Assembly (NCBI RefSeq): GCF_011058315.1
Contig: NZ_CP049298.1
Location: forward strand, 1,178,001 to 1,242,000
Direction of reading: 5' to 3'
Source: Chryseobacterium sp. POL2
GTDB taxonomy: Bacteria; Bacteroidota; Bacteroidia; Flavobacteriales; Weeksellaceae
DNA length: 64,000 nt
The translations under genes were made by a program, and so were the position numbers. Positions 1 through 9,327 of this stretch are shown one piece after another (position 1 is the stretch's first letter; every line of letters begins with the position of its first letter). The notes beneath the pieces were generated by a model, which saw only the letters and a program-made list of their open reading frames with translations, was not told the origin of the DNA and did not search any database.

Positions 1-576
1 TGCAGTAGTTGGTACGGCATTTTCTTTCCAACGCCATTTGTTATCACTACTTCTAAAACGGTAATAGCCGTTACCTGTTACATTTTTATAAGTTGTGTTG
101 TCGTAGATGGATTGTGTTTTCTTTACCAATTGCAGGTATTGCGAGTCAAAATATTTGACTATACGATAGTTACTATCTTCATTATGTCGTGATTTTATGA
201 CCACAATTTGCCCGGATGCGTCTCGGGTAAAATCATAATATCCGAAGACCGTGTTAATAGACGTAATGCCGGTACTTGCATCATAAGTTGTTTGCATTTC
301 TATTCTTTCTGTAAAATCGATGATTGAAGAATACTCACCTGTATTCACATTTTTTTCTATGTATGCAGGTATCAATATTGGCTTATCTCCATATTCGGCA
401 GGTGCTGAGGCTTTGGGCTTATACTCTTCTATAATCACATAGTCCAATAATTCCTCTGCCGTGATTTCCTTGGCAATCTGTTCCGGTTGCGGTGTGTCGT
501 CGTCACTTTTGCTACACGCTGTAAACAACAGTGTAAATGCGAAGAGGATGAATATAAATTTAGTCATTGCTTTCAT
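1..576 (-). CDS. Lipoprotein of unknown function, partial (C-terminus beyond window edge)
   Basis: The reading frame is open from an ATG at 576 down to base 1, giving 192 codons without a stop, so the 3' end lies outside the window. The N-terminus is a lipoprotein signal: a short basic start, a hydrophobic run, then the lipobox LFTAC followed by SKSDDD, an acidic tail typical of Bacteroidota lipoproteins. A second ATG three codons in could also be the start. The rest is polar and rich in Tyr, Thr and Asp, with no domain I recognise. It is followed on the same strand by two other lipoprotein genes upstream, so a surface or periplasmic role is likely. Function unknown. Confidence 0.75.
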   Translation of the reverse strand, partial: MKAMTKFIFILFAFTLLFTACSKSDDDTPQPEQIAKEITAEELLDYVIIEEYKPKASAPAEYGDKPILIPAYIEKNVNTGEYSSIIDFTERIEMQTTYDASTGITSINTVFGYYDFTRDASGQIVVIKSRHNEDSNYRIVKYFDSQYLQLVKKTQSIYDNTTYKNVTGNGYYRFRSSDNKWRWKENAVPTTA

Positions 577-597
577 GATCAGATTTTTTGAAAGTTA

Positions 598-1188
598 TTA
601 TCTCGCAGGAACCATTTCCCATTGGTCGAATTTGTTGTTTTGCAATACGGCAGTTTCGGTTCCGTTGTAGCTGGTGTCGCCGTCCCAGATCAATACTTTT
701 CCGCCGTAGGTGCCGGTTACAAAATGGAATCTGTTCGATGTTCCTGCCGCCGGTTTCAACGTGAAACTTTCAGGGTCTGCGCTATTTACGCTTAACCATT
801 TTGAGTTAGAAAAATAGACATACCAGTTAGGCGTATCGAATTGTTTGAGTTGAATGGTGCCGTTTTTAGATTGGATTACCTCCCATTTTTGCAAATCGCT
901 ACCATCAAAATCGTCCAATCTAAGCTTTGTGAACTTTTCTTTTTTGGGATTTGTCAGTGCTTTTTGATTACCCACGTTGATAATGTAGTAGGTACCCATT
1001 GTGATTTTTTGAGCATTGCTAACGCCTGTGCCAAGGCTACCCGCAGTTTTTCGTGCTGTACCAGACGATGTAGGCATATTCAAGATACCTGAATTGTTTA
1101 CTGTACGTGCTGCCTGTTGTACACTCGAACAAGATGTAACACTTGCTACTATTCCTACAAGTATTATAAGTTTGATTATTCTGTTCAT
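598..1188 (-). CDS. Lipoprotein with ricin-type beta-trefoil-like domain
   Basis: A protein of 196 residues. It has a lipoprotein signal with lipobox VTSC at about residue 20, a Ser/Thr/Gly-rich linker to about residue 60, then repeated segments of the pattern GTYYIINVGNQ...KWEVIQ...KWLSV...FDQWEMVPA. The spaced W and hydrophobic repeats look like a ricin-type beta-trefoil, a fold that usually binds carbohydrate or simply serves as a scaffold. No catalytic site is visible. It lies 21 bp upstream of the partial lipoprotein gene and in the same direction, so the two are probably co-transcribed and act at the cell surface. The fold assignment rests only on the repeat pattern and is moderate. Confidence 0.7.
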   Translation of the reverse strand: MNRIIKLIILVGIVASVTSCSSVQQAARTVNNSGILNMPTSSGTARKTAGSLGTGVSNAQKITMGTYYIINVGNQKALTNPKKEKFTKLRLDDFDGSDLQKWEVIQSKNGTIQLKQFDTPNWYVYFSNSKWLSVNSADPESFTLKPAAGTSNRFHFVTGTYGGKVLIWDGDTSYNGTETAVLQNNKFDQWEMVPAR

Positions 1189-1265
1189 AATATTTCTGTT
1201 TTTAGATGTTATTTTTTTGTTGAAATTTGAGCGCTGAATTGTAACTTTCTACTCTCCATTTTCAA

Positions 1266-2018
1266 TTAAAACCAGCTGTCTATATTATTAATGATAAAAT
1301 CTTTGTACTGATTAGCGTTTGTGCAATGACCTGCCCCGGGGACGATGAGCGTTTTGCTTTTATCCTTCACACCTGGATTTACGTTCTCTTGCAAACCGTT
1401 TACAAAAGTTTCGGCATCGGGTGTTTGTACTGTATTGTCAACTTTGTTGTTCATAAACAGCACAGGATAAAGTATACTTTTGCCTTTCCAGACATCGCCA
1501 CCGGCACATTCAAGAATGACACCTTTTATACCTTCTATGGGATAACTGTTATTCTGTGGGTTTGCAGGAAGAACGGCACCGTGCAGGCGATTTCCTCCTC
1601 GTGACAATCCGCCAAGCACCACTTTATTTCTTGCAATACTAAAAGCGGTGGTTTCTGTGGTAATAAGCTGTTCCATATCTTCTTTGAACCCTGCATAATA
1701 TTCCGAATTGGTTCTGTATGTAGTGGTAATTGCCACATATCCTTTATCTGCCAAAGCTGTACATTGGGCATTCAGCGTGGCATCGTTTTCATTTCCGCCA
1801 TCACCTACGGCAAGGATAATAAGGCCTCTACGGGTGCTAGGTTGGCTGGTTTCCTGATAGAAAACCTTGTAGGCCGCACCGTTTGTTGTGCCTGCTTTGG
1901 TTTTTACATCGCTGTTTACCGGCATTTCCGGTTCGTTGTTATCATCGCTTGAGCAATTGGATAATAAGAACAGAAAGCTCATTAAAAACAATATGTTCAA
2001 CAGTTTACATTTTTTCAT
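1266..2018 (-). CDS. Alpha/beta-hydrolase lipoprotein (dienelactone-hydrolase-like)
   Basis: I chose the ATG at 2018, which gives MKKCKLL, a hydrophobic run and the lipobox LLSNC at Cys22; the frame is open further upstream (to 2069) but that adds no sensible signal. The mature part has the alpha/beta-hydrolase layout: a GLIILAVGDGG strand and oxyanion turn near residue 65, the nucleophile elbow GLSRGG with Ser139, a strand with LFMNNKVDN that may carry the acid, and GAGHC near the C-terminus for the catalytic His. About 250 residues is usual for a small esterase or peptidase. The substrate cannot be read from the sequence. It is in the same direction as the two downstream lipoprotein genes. 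Confidence 0.75.
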   Translation of the reverse strand: MKKCKLLNILFLMSFLFLLSNCSSDDNNEPEMPVNSDVKTKAGTTNGAAYKVFYQETSQPSTRRGLIILAVGDGGNENDATLNAQCTALADKGYVAITTTYRTNSEYYAGFKEDMEQLITTETTAFSIARNKVVLGGLSRGGNRLHGAVLPANPQNNSYPIEGIKGVILECAGGDVWKGKSILYPVLFMNNKVDNTVQTPDAETFVNGLQENVNPGVKDKSKTLIVPGAGHCTNANQYKDFIINNIDSWF

Positions 2019-2304
2019 AATCTCATTTTTTACCGTTAAAAAATAATTGAAAAATAGAAAAACGAGCAATCAAAAAATAGCATAAAATCGCAAAAGTGGA
2101 TTTAGATATTATTGTTCTTTTCAACGCTCCATTCTTCCTTTTCAGTTAATATTATATGACAAATGAAACAAGAAAATCAAAGCAAATTTGTCCAAATGAG
2201 TAAAGCGCAAAACTGAATGAGTGAGTAATCGTGTTCAACAAGGGAAGATTTAGATTATATATTGAATATTTACTATTTTTACCTGAAAAATAAACAGTTA
2301 GCCA

Positions 2305-4485
2305 ATGCCATCTTTTTATAAGCTTATTCTTATTATTGCATTCAGTAGTCTTTCCTTGTCTGCCTTGGCACAGGAAAATAACCTTGATGTGCTTATAAAT
2401 AGTTATACATCACAAAAGACATCTTCTACATCCAGCAGCGAACTGATTTCGGCATTGGAGAAAAATATACTTACTGATCCTGCCGGAGCTACTTCCAAAA
2501 TAGATTGTCTTATATTGGTAGCTCAACGCAAAAATGATAACAGCACAACAGTAAGTCTTTCGCGTCTAAAAGGAGCATCATTATTCTATCAAGGAAAATT
2601 TGTAGAAGCGGAAAAAGTTACACAAAAGGCTTACGAATTGGCAAAAAAATACAATGTACAGTCGCAAATGCCCCGTATTCTGGCAACAAAAGGCAATGCG
2701 CAGATTATGCAATCGAAACTACCCGAAGCATTAGAAACACAGAACCAAGGACTGAAAATCGCAGAATCGCTCAAAGACGAGCCAACAATCCATTTGATAA
2801 AAAATAATCTTGTTGCTATTTATCTGCAAATGAATGATTTTGATCTTGCAAAACATCATCTGGAAGATAACATTCGCTTTTATAGCAAAATACCAGCTAT
2901 GGCAAATGTTTTGGCTACAAACTATAATAATCTGGCACTGGTTTATGAGAAACAGAAAGACTACAAAAAGTCCAACGAACTTCTACACAAAGCATTGGCG
3001 CAAAATGGGGTCGAAGCGAATAAAACATTGCTCTCGCAGATATACAACAATCTGGGCAGTGGGTACAACAATCTGAACGAAAACGATTCTGCCTTTTATT
3101 ATTTCAGCAAAGCGTACGAGGTAACGACAGAAACTAAAAACACAAAAAGTCAAGCCGTTAGTAAAATAGGTTTATCGGATTATTATTTCAAAACCAAGAA
3201 TTACAGCGAAGCCGAAAAACTAGCCTCTGAAGCTTATGCCGCAGGGAAAGAATTAAAATCTATCGATGTGCAGAAAGAAAGTGCCGATCAGCTGATGAAA
3301 ATTTACAATTACCTGCATCAACCTAACACAGCTCAAAAATATTATCAAATCAGCAAACTGTTGACAGATAGTATATCTAATCAGGATAATACCCGAAAGC
3401 TGACACGATTGCAAATGCAGTATGATTTTGATAAAAAAGAAGAGCAATACAAGCACCAGCAAATTGTACATAACCTGAATTTGCAGCAACAACTCTTGTT
3501 GAATGAGCTTAATCAAAACGAATTAGCCAAAACGCAACAAGAACAAAAATTACAATCAGCCGAACTGGAAAATCAAAAATTGCAAAATGCTGAAAATAGC
3601 CAAAAACTAAAAATAACGACACAGGAAAAAACATTGGCAGAGAATAAGAATAAAAGTCTGCAACAAGAGAATGAGTTGGCGACACTTAAGCTAAAACAAT
3701 TCTGGCTGTACGGATTCATTGGACTACTCGTTGCCGGATTGCTGTTTTTTCTTTGGTGGAATAAAAACCGTTTGCAACAGCTGAAAACAGAAAATAAACT
3801 GAAAGAAAAAGAAGCTGAAGAACTACTTCAAAAAAATAAGGTAACAGAAAGCGAGCTGAAAGCTATTCGTTCGCAGATGAATCCGCATTTTATTTTTAAT
3901 GTTCTTAATTCTATAGAGGCATATATTGTAGAGAGCGAACCCGAAATGGCGCGTTCACTGGTACAAAAATTTGCAAAGCTAAGCCGTATGATCTTGGAAA
4001 ACTCGACACAGCCGCTTTCTACACTGGAAAGCGAATGGAAGGTCAACAAAATCTACACCGATATTGAGCATATTCGTTTTGGCAAACATTTCGATTACCG
4101 CTTTGAGGTCGAAAAAGGACTGGATCTACGTCAGTATCTCATTCCTCCAATGATGTTACAGCCCCTCATAGAAAATGCTATACTTCACGGTTTGCGATAC
4201 GAACGGGAGCCGGGAGCATCTTTACTTGTTACGGCAACAGAAACCGACAAGCACATCGAAATAAAAGTGATAGATAACGGATCAGGATTGGGCAACGCTA
4301 AGTCGGAAACACCGGGATACAAAAAGAAATCATTTGGACTGTCCTCTATAAAAGACCGTATCGAGATTCTTAACAGCGATTATCCTGATATGCAAGCCTC
4401 GTTTGAAATTATTGACCGTGCCACTTTAGGGGAAAAAGGTTGTATTTCTTTGCTGCGTCTACCAAAAATTGAAGAAAGAAAGTAG
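2305..4485 (+). CDS. TPR-containing sensor histidine kinase, LytS/YehU-type
   Basis: A protein of 726 residues with a signal peptide (cleavage near ALAQ), then tetratricopeptide repeats over about residues 60-360, a long Gln/Lys/Glu-rich coiled coil, one membrane helix near residue 470 (LYGFIGLLVAGLLFFLW), and a cytoplasmic His_kinase domain. The phosphoacceptor motif RSQMNPHFIFN puts His528 as the likely site; the ATPase part has DNGSGLG and a late GLSSIKDRI box. Such kinases pair with LytTR regulators, and one is encoded immediately downstream on the opposite strand, ending 34 bp away, so the two genes converge. The periplasmic TPR part probably senses a protein or peptide signal; which one is unknown. 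Confidence 0.9.
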   Translation: MPSFYKLILIIAFSSLSLSALAQENNLDVLINSYTSQKTSSTSSSELISALEKNILTDPAGATSKIDCLILVAQRKNDNSTTVSLSRLKGASLFYQGKFVEAEKVTQKAYELAKKYNVQSQMPRILATKGNAQIMQSKLPEALETQNQGLKIAESLKDEPTIHLIKNNLVAIYLQMNDFDLAKHHLEDNIRFYSKIPAMANVLATNYNNLALVYEKQKDYKKSNELLHKALAQNGVEANKTLLSQIYNNLGSGYNNLNENDSAFYYFSKAYEVTTETKNTKSQAVSKIGLSDYYFKTKNYSEAEKLASEAYAAGKELKSIDVQKESADQLMKIYNYLHQPNTAQKYYQISKLLTDSISNQDNTRKLTRLQMQYDFDKKEEQYKHQQIVHNLNLQQQLLLNELNQNELAKTQQEQKLQSAELENQKLQNAENSQKLKITTQEKTLAENKNKSLQQENELATLKLKQFWLYGFIGLLVAGLLFFLWWNKNRLQQLKTENKLKEKEAEELLQKNKVTESELKAIRSQMNPHFIFNVLNSIEAYIVESEPEMARSLVQKFAKLSRMILENSTQPLSTLESEWKVNKIYTDIEHIRFGKHFDYRFEVEKGLDLRQYLIPPMMLQPLIENAILHGLRYEREPGASLLVTATETDKHIEIKVIDNGSGLGNAKSETPGYKKKSFGLSSIKDRIEILNSDYPDMQASFEIIDRATLGEKGCISLLRLPKIEERK

Positions 4486-4519
4486 GATTAAACGTTACGG
4501 AATATTAGAATGCGAAAGT

Positions 4520-5230
4520 TTACGCCAGTTTTTCAAGTAGCATTGCTTTTTTTGTAGAAGAAACTTCAATTTCTGCACCATTTGCAAGTTCCAAAACATC
4601 GCCTTTTCGGAATTTTACAACATATTCCAAATTGACAATCGCACTGCGGTTCACCCTAAAAAAACAGTCTTCTGAAAGTATCGTTTCATATTCTTTCAGC
4701 GTTTTCGAAACAATAATCTTATTTCCAGAAACGACATGGAAAACACTGTAATTGCTCATGGCTTCAACGGTGATAATATCGCTTTTTTTGATGTAATAAA
4801 TTCCTTCGGCGGTAGCTAAAGACAGTCTCCCGCTGTCTTTCTTGTTGTTTTGCTGTATGTTAGCTTTTTTGCTGACTTTTTCTTCAAGCTTGTTGATGGC
4901 TGCTTCCAATTCTTCGGGATCAACAGGCTTCATCAGGTAATCCAACGCATCGTTGCGAAGAGCATCCAGTACATAGGCATCGTAAGCAGTTACGAAAATA
5001 ACCTCAAAATTAAATTGCCCCAAGAGCTCCAAAAATTGAAAGCCGTTGATTTTGGGCATCTCAATATCCAGAAAAAGAACATCAATATCTAAATTTTTAA
5101 TAATAGTCAAAGCTTTTTTGGGATCATTGAAAATGGCTACAACCTCTAATTTGTCTGAAAAATTTGCAAGCTTATGGTTTAAAAGAGAAGTTCCCTTTTC
5201 TTCATCGTCTAATATTATTGCCTTTATCAT
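4520..5230 (-). CDS. LytTR-family response regulator
   Basis: A receiver plus LytTR DNA-binding protein. With the ATG at 5230 it starts MIKAIILDDEE, the usual acidic cluster (D8, D9); an ATG one codon earlier is equally possible. The phosphorylation site is D55 in FLDIEMP, and the conserved Thr and Lys occur in VTAYD and MKPVD. The LytTR domain covers about residues 130-236, with SNYSVFHV and RVNRSAIVNL motifs. It lies tail to tail with the TPR histidine kinase gene, its probable partner. Partners of this type are usually in one operon, so the convergent layout is mildly unusual. Target genes are not evident. Confidence 0.92.
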   Translation of the reverse strand: MIKAIILDDEEKGTSLLNHKLANFSDKLEVVAIFNDPKKALTIIKNLDIDVLFLDIEMPKINGFQFLELLGQFNFEVIFVTAYDAYVLDALRNDALDYLMKPVDPEELEAAINKLEEKVSKKANIQQNNKKDSGRLSLATAEGIYYIKKSDIITVEAMSNYSVFHVVSGNKIIVSKTLKEYETILSEDCFFRVNRSAIVNLEYVVKFRKGDVLELANGAEIEVSSTKKAMLLEKLA

Positions 5231-5377
5231 CATTGTGAAAATTATTTGTTCATACAAATTCCGAATGAAAAGTATTTCTTCAAAAATACGGTAAAATACA
5301 CTTCAAAAATATTAAATTGAGTGTGCTGTCCTATAAAATGATTGAATGTGTATAATGAATAAGGGAAACGATAAATA

Positions 5378-6280
5378 CTAATGTTCTGGACTAATGTAAT
5401 GCAAAATCTGATATAGGGAAGCATTCCGGTAACGTTTCATTTGTTCGGCATCGGTTTCGAAACCTTCTTCTATGGCTTTCTTCAAGGGATTAAACAAAGC
5501 TTCCCATTTTCTACGGTCTTTGGGGACAGCTCCGGTAAACTGTTTAAATTCACGGATAAAATGGTTTTGATCAAAATAATCAAACTGGTGTACAATATCT
5601 GACCAACCTGCATTGGGATTTTCTCCCAAAAAATTTTGAACGGCAGTAAACCTGGCAACACGTCCGAATAATTTGGGGTTAACACCTATAATTTCCGTAA
5701 AATGGTTGGTTAGCCCAGAATGTGACATATCCACTTTTTTGCAAATTTCCTTTATCGGCACATTCCCAGATTTTTCTGTAATTTCCCAGCTGACTTTAAT
5801 GATACGTTCGTCAGTTGTTTTTGACCGTTTTTGCAGTTCGGCAATCAGAAATTTTTCCAAAATCCGCATGCAGTACTCATCATCGTGCAAATGAGCTTCC
5901 AAATCGGGCAACAAATCTTTTAATGCCGGAAATAATTCGGTAGCATCTACGGTGATATTATGGAACTGTGATTGTTCTAGTCCAAAAACGGAGTAAGCTC
6001 CCCAAGGTAGAAAATCGATATTTATAATTCGGATGTTCTCATTAGATGTATAAAGCACGGATTTGGAATGCTGTCCTGCAAAAGCTATTCTGTAATTAAC
6101 GGTATTGCCTGTGAAGTAATCTGTTACTGAAGGATTTTGGTTTAGAAACAAAGTAAGCGAGGTGGCATTATCAGGTAAAAATTTTGTTTTTGAAAGCTCG
6201 TTTACAGAAAGCTCTGCGTAGGCGAACATCAATATATAATTTTTAAGTAAAGTATCCGATTCGTAGAATTTGACCTGCAT
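5378..6280 (-). CDS. AraC-family transcriptional regulator
   Basis: A protein of 300 residues with an N-terminal effector domain of the kind found in Bacteroidota AraC regulators (starts MQVKFYESD, FLPDNATSLTLFLN) and a C-terminal pair of helix-turn-helix motifs at about residues 165-260: VPIKEICKKVDMSHSGLTNHF and then WSDIVHQFDYFDQNHFIREF. The second has the conserved FDQNHFIREFKQFTG pattern of AraC proteins. It probably controls nearby or unlinked genes in response to a small ligand. An inverted repeat lies 28 bp upstream of its start and could be an operator. It borders the mobilization genes but is not recognisably part of their machinery. Confidence 0.9.
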   Translation of the reverse strand: MQVKFYESDTLLKNYILMFAYAELSVNELSKTKFLPDNATSLTLFLNQNPSVTDYFTGNTVNYRIAFAGQHSKSVLYTSNENIRIINIDFLPWGAYSVFGLEQSQFHNITVDATELFPALKDLLPDLEAHLHDDEYCMRILEKFLIAELQKRSKTTDERIIKVSWEITEKSGNVPIKEICKKVDMSHSGLTNHFTEIIGVNPKLFGRVARFTAVQNFLGENPNAGWSDIVHQFDYFDQNHFIREFKQFTGAVPKDRRKWEALFNPLKKAIEEGFETDAEQMKRYRNASLYQILHYISPEH

Positions 6281-6307
6281 AATGTTCCATTTTTTTCATT
6301 TCAGACA

Positions 6308-6341
6308 TGGTTTAAATTTATAAAAAATATTGTTTAAACCA
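6308..6341. promoter_or_regulatory. Inverted repeat upstream of the AraC-type gene
   Basis: TGGTTTAAA (6308-6316) and TTTAAACCA (6333-6341) form a perfect 9-bp inverted repeat with a 16-bp AT spacer, in the gap between the AraC-type gene start and the mobB stop. No U-tract follows on the minus strand, so it does not look like an mobB terminator. An operator is the simpler reading. Confidence 0.4.
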
Positions 6342-6377
6342 CTAGCATATGTGTTTTTTTTACCTTTATTATTCATA

Positions 6378-7646
6378 CTATCTCAACCCTCTCCCTTTTT
6401 TCTTTTTCTTCTTCATTTGGCTTGCAAACTGTTCTTCTTCGTAGTCCTCGCCCTGTACATCGGGTAAAAAGCTTAACAATCCCAAATCGAAATTATGCGA
6501 ATGTTCCTGTGAAATGAATTCAAAGAGGTCTTTTGTTGGAAGGCTGTCCAATTCATTTGTTTTGGAAACAGGGGTATCCTGTATCTTCAATTCGGGTTTA
6601 TTTCCGTCGTTCCACCAATCGTTGAATACGTTTGCCGACAAGTTTCTGTCTAATTGTGAGCCGTTCCAAACGCTACGGCTTTCGTGGTCAATAAAGGTCA
6701 TACCGTAAATTCGTCCTTCACTATTACGTCTTACAACTGTATTAATACCCTGCTCAGTCAACTGCTTTTTAAAATCTGTTTCGTTGCTTGTGGTATGTAT
6801 GGCAAGCTCCACCGTATTTTTCAGAACAGACCTTACAGGAGTGGTTTTAATTTTCTCTTTAGACTGCTCAAAGTGTTTTTGAAGCTGTGCCACGCCTGCG
6901 TCTTTTCCGAATAGCGATGCTTTGAACGGATTACTTGCCTTGTTTCCGTTCTCGTCCAATGCCACATAGACCAATCCATTTACAGTTTGACCGTTACGTT
7001 CGCCTTTTACTTCTTCTACTGTAATGTTAAAAAGTGATAGCAAAGCATTGTAGCTTCCCATAGTTGAAAAGCTGTAATACTTTGGCAAATGCCGTACTAT
7101 CGAAGCAATTTGGCTCTTTATATCTCCACGTTGATAATCAACAGGTTTGAAAACTTTATTGCCCTGTTTCTGCTCCTGCTTGGTCGCCTTATGCAAGTTA
7201 TATTTAGTTTCCAAATCCCGGCAGATTGCCATTGAGCGTGGATGGTCGTAATCATCAGGGATTTTATTTCCGTCAATGCCTACGCAGGTTGAAACAATGT
7301 GTATATGTTTGCGGTCAATGTCAGTATGCTTGAAAACAATATAAGGCTGGTTCCCGTATCCCATACGTTCCATATATTCCTGTGCCATTTCCGTAAATTG
7401 TTCATCGCTGACCTTATCCGCAGGATCTGGGTTCAGCGATATATGACGTACCGTCTTTTCAGTTTTAATATTTGCAGACAGATACGGCTCAAAGCATTTA
7501 TTAAAATAGGCTACAGAATACCTACCGTCCACCGTATCAGGTATCTTATTCAGTAATAAAACAGCTCCGTTTTCCCTGTCAACTTTCTGCTGATTGTACA
7601 AAATCGCTCCGTACATATTGCTTCCCTTTCCAATTTTTGCAATCAT
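6378..7646 (-). CDS. mobB: Relaxase MobB (Bacteroidota mobilization protein)
   Basis: A 422-residue relaxase/mobilization nuclease. It starts MIAKIGKGSN and has the histidine cluster DRKHIHIVS at residues 111-119 (His114 and His116), the metal-binding motif of relaxases; the nicking Tyr is probably in the N-terminal part. It would cut one strand at oriT and stay bound to the 5' end during transfer. The C-terminus is a basic run of Lys. It follows mobA by 4 bp on the same strand, so they form one operon. In conjugative elements of this group a traG/mobC coupling-protein gene normally follows; here the AraC-type gene follows instead, so the element probably relies on a helper for transfer. Confidence 0.9.
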   Translation of the reverse strand: MIAKIGKGSNMYGAILYNQQKVDRENGAVLLLNKIPDTVDGRYSVAYFNKCFEPYLSANIKTEKTVRHISLNPDPADKVSDEQFTEMAQEYMERMGYGNQPYIVFKHTDIDRKHIHIVSTCVGIDGNKIPDDYDHPRSMAICRDLETKYNLHKATKQEQKQGNKVFKPVDYQRGDIKSQIASIVRHLPKYYSFSTMGSYNALLSLFNITVEEVKGERNGQTVNGLVYVALDENGNKASNPFKASLFGKDAGVAQLQKHFEQSKEKIKTTPVRSVLKNTVELAIHTTSNETDFKKQLTEQGINTVVRRNSEGRIYGMTFIDHESRSVWNGSQLDRNLSANVFNDWWNDGNKPELKIQDTPVSKTNELDSLPTKDLFEFISQEHSHNFDLGLLSFLPDVQGEDYEEEQFASQMKKKKKKGRGLR

Positions 7647-7650
7647 AACT

Positions 7651-8085
7651 TTACTCTTTTTTCAGATACTTATCTTCAAATTCCTGTGTCAAACGGATAA
7701 CTTCTTTAGTGACTTGTACCAATTCTATCGTTTCTTTTTCCAATTTAAAAAGGTATGTTCCTGCTTTTTTCTCCGAAAAATTGCGGTATAATATCTTCAC
7801 AATCTGATTGTAATTTGTTCCGATTGATCGGAACTGGCTAAAAAATCGGGTCAACTTTTCGTGATATTCGATAGCATCCATATCAATTTTGACGGTTTTT
7901 ACCGTCTTCTGAAAGATACAGGCGGTAATAAAATGGGCGATTACTTTCATATCTGATTGGTCAAAGAGGGCAAGAAATTTGGCATTGTCCTCTGCATTCA
8001 GGTTGATGGAATACCGATTGACCGCAGGGTCAATCTTTGGTTTCCTTCCTGATTTCTTAATCTGTTTTCTGTTTTTCTCTTCCAT
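7651..8085 (-). CDS. mobA: Relaxosome protein MobA
   Basis: A 144-residue basic protein that starts with a Lys-rich stretch (KNRKQIKKSGRKPK) and continues with a ribbon-helix-helix-like segment and the motif SIGTNYNQIVKIL near residue 90. That motif is typical of the small accessory proteins that bind oriT and guide the relaxase. It is the first gene of the mobA-mobB pair and is read away from the non-coding region holding the oriT-like repeat, as in CTnDOT-like elements of Bacteroidota. The end is helical and charged. Confidence 0.85.
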   Translation of the reverse strand: MEEKNRKQIKKSGRKPKIDPAVNRYSINLNAEDNAKFLALFDQSDMKVIAHFITACIFQKTVKTVKIDMDAIEYHEKLTRFFSQFRSIGTNYNQIVKILYRNFSEKKAGTYLFKLEKETIELVQVTKEVIRLTQEFEDKYLKKE

Positions 8086-8149
8086 AATAATCCAATTTTA
8101 ATTTTAAACAAACGAGCGACTTCGGAGCCGTTTCCAGCCCCCTGCAAGG

Positions 8150-8204
8150 GCAAGTGCTCTTGAGGTGCGGAAATTTATTTCGAGGACCTCAAGAGATAAC
8201 TTGC
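8150..8204. other. Candidate oriT inverted repeat
   Basis: CTCTTGAGGT (8157-8166) and ACCTCAAGAG (8186-8195) are a perfect 10-bp inverted repeat with a 19-bp AT-rich loop. Shorter outer arms GCAAG (8150-8154) and CTTGC (8200-8204) extend it. It sits 65 bp upstream of mobA, where oriT lies in CTnDOT-like elements. The position and structure support an oriT; the nick site cannot be read. Confidence 0.5.
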
Positions 8205-8632
8205 TCTGAACAGGAGTTCAGAAAAATCCCTTTTGCAAACGGATTGGAGTTAGCCGAAAAAGCTAATCGCTTTCGTTACAAAGTTCGATAAGACTATTTG
8301 AATAACAACAACTTACAATCACGCCAAACAAAGCCAATAAACGCCAAATACTGCCACCTTTATGGGGATTGGAATTGCTTTTATTTCCTTTGTAACTGGT
8401 TAACTGGCTGATTGGTTATAACCTTAACTATGTAGCCAATCTGCATAAATCCCGACAGCAAATCTGCGTGATTGAATGCAGACGAATTACAGATTTTTGA
8501 GTTAATGAACTAGCCAATTAAGGGTATGCAGGTGCATAGGTAGATAGGTTGTTACATAGGTGCAATCGTACATACAACTGACTGCTTAGCTAGCCAAACA
8601 GCTAATTTGAGATAATATTAAAATTTAGAGAT
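8205..8632. other. Non-coding stretch between oriT-like repeat and DUF3408 gene
   Basis: No credible gene is present. The part 8381-8620 holds loosely repeated short motifs (AGCCAAT, GCATAGGT, CATAGGTGCA) of the iteron kind. In related elements a parA-like gene usually lies between mobA and the DUF3408 gene; here it is missing. Confidence 0.4.
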
Positions 8633-9134
8633 ATGATAGACGAAGAAAACAAAAATCAGCAACCCGAAAAAAAAGGATTTTTCTATTGAAAATTTCCTAA
8701 TTGATGAAAAGAAACAACCTTTGATAGAACAACAAGGAGCAACACATCGGGAAGGCTTTGCAAAACCCGAAGTTGATGAGGAAGCTATTATGCGTGTAAT
8801 GGCAGGAGAAGAACCCGAGGAAATAGCAATAGAAACGGAACAAACTAAACCGTCAGCGAACAGTACGAAAAAAAGTACCTCCAAGCCAAAGAAGCTGACC
8901 AAACAGGACTACTGCGGACAGTTCTTTAAAATTCCGAACAGTACTGCAAGTAGGGGTAAATCGGTGTATGTACGGCAGGAACACCATGAAACATTTAACA
9001 GGCTTACCAATATTATGGGCGTCGACAAACTGACGATTTATGCCTATCTGGACAACATTATCGAGTACCACTTTCAGGAGTTCGGGGAGTTAATTAGCGA
9101 AATCTATAATGAGAAGCACAAGCCGTTGTTTTGA
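8633..9134 (+). pseudogene. DUF3408 (TraB-like) transfer protein with frameshift at an A8 tract
   Basis: The ATG at 8633 opens MIDEENKNQQPEKK and then hits a stop at 8687. A second frame continues KDFSIENFL and on through a DUF3408-type domain to the stop at 9134 (conserved SVYVRQEHHETFNRL and AYLDNIIEYHF near the C-terminus). The two frames meet at a run of eight A (8667-8674); one A fewer gives a continuous protein of 166 residues. DUF3408 proteins are transfer-region proteins of Bacteroidota conjugative elements. The break may be a real mutation, a sequencing error in the homopolymer, or a site where RNA polymerase slippage restores the frame. Without it only a TTG at 8721 could start the main domain. 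Confidence 0.7.
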
Positions 9135-9327
9135 TAGCAGTGCATTGTTGGTAGGTAGTGCGTTTCTTCCTCTTAAAATTGTTACCAAAAGAAAAAAACA
9201 GAAAAAAAAGAAAGCCATTTAATCAACGGATTTAAACCAACGAAGCACTATAAGTCCCAAAGGGTGGCGAAGCCATTATGCGTGCGGAGTTGGTGTAATC
9301 CGTTAACTTTGCTACCTTTTTATTCTT

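Noticed and set aside
2090-2097. Second copy of the att-like ACTTTTGC
   Set aside because: It is in inverted orientation and only 8 bp, so it does not make the direct repeat expected for element ends.
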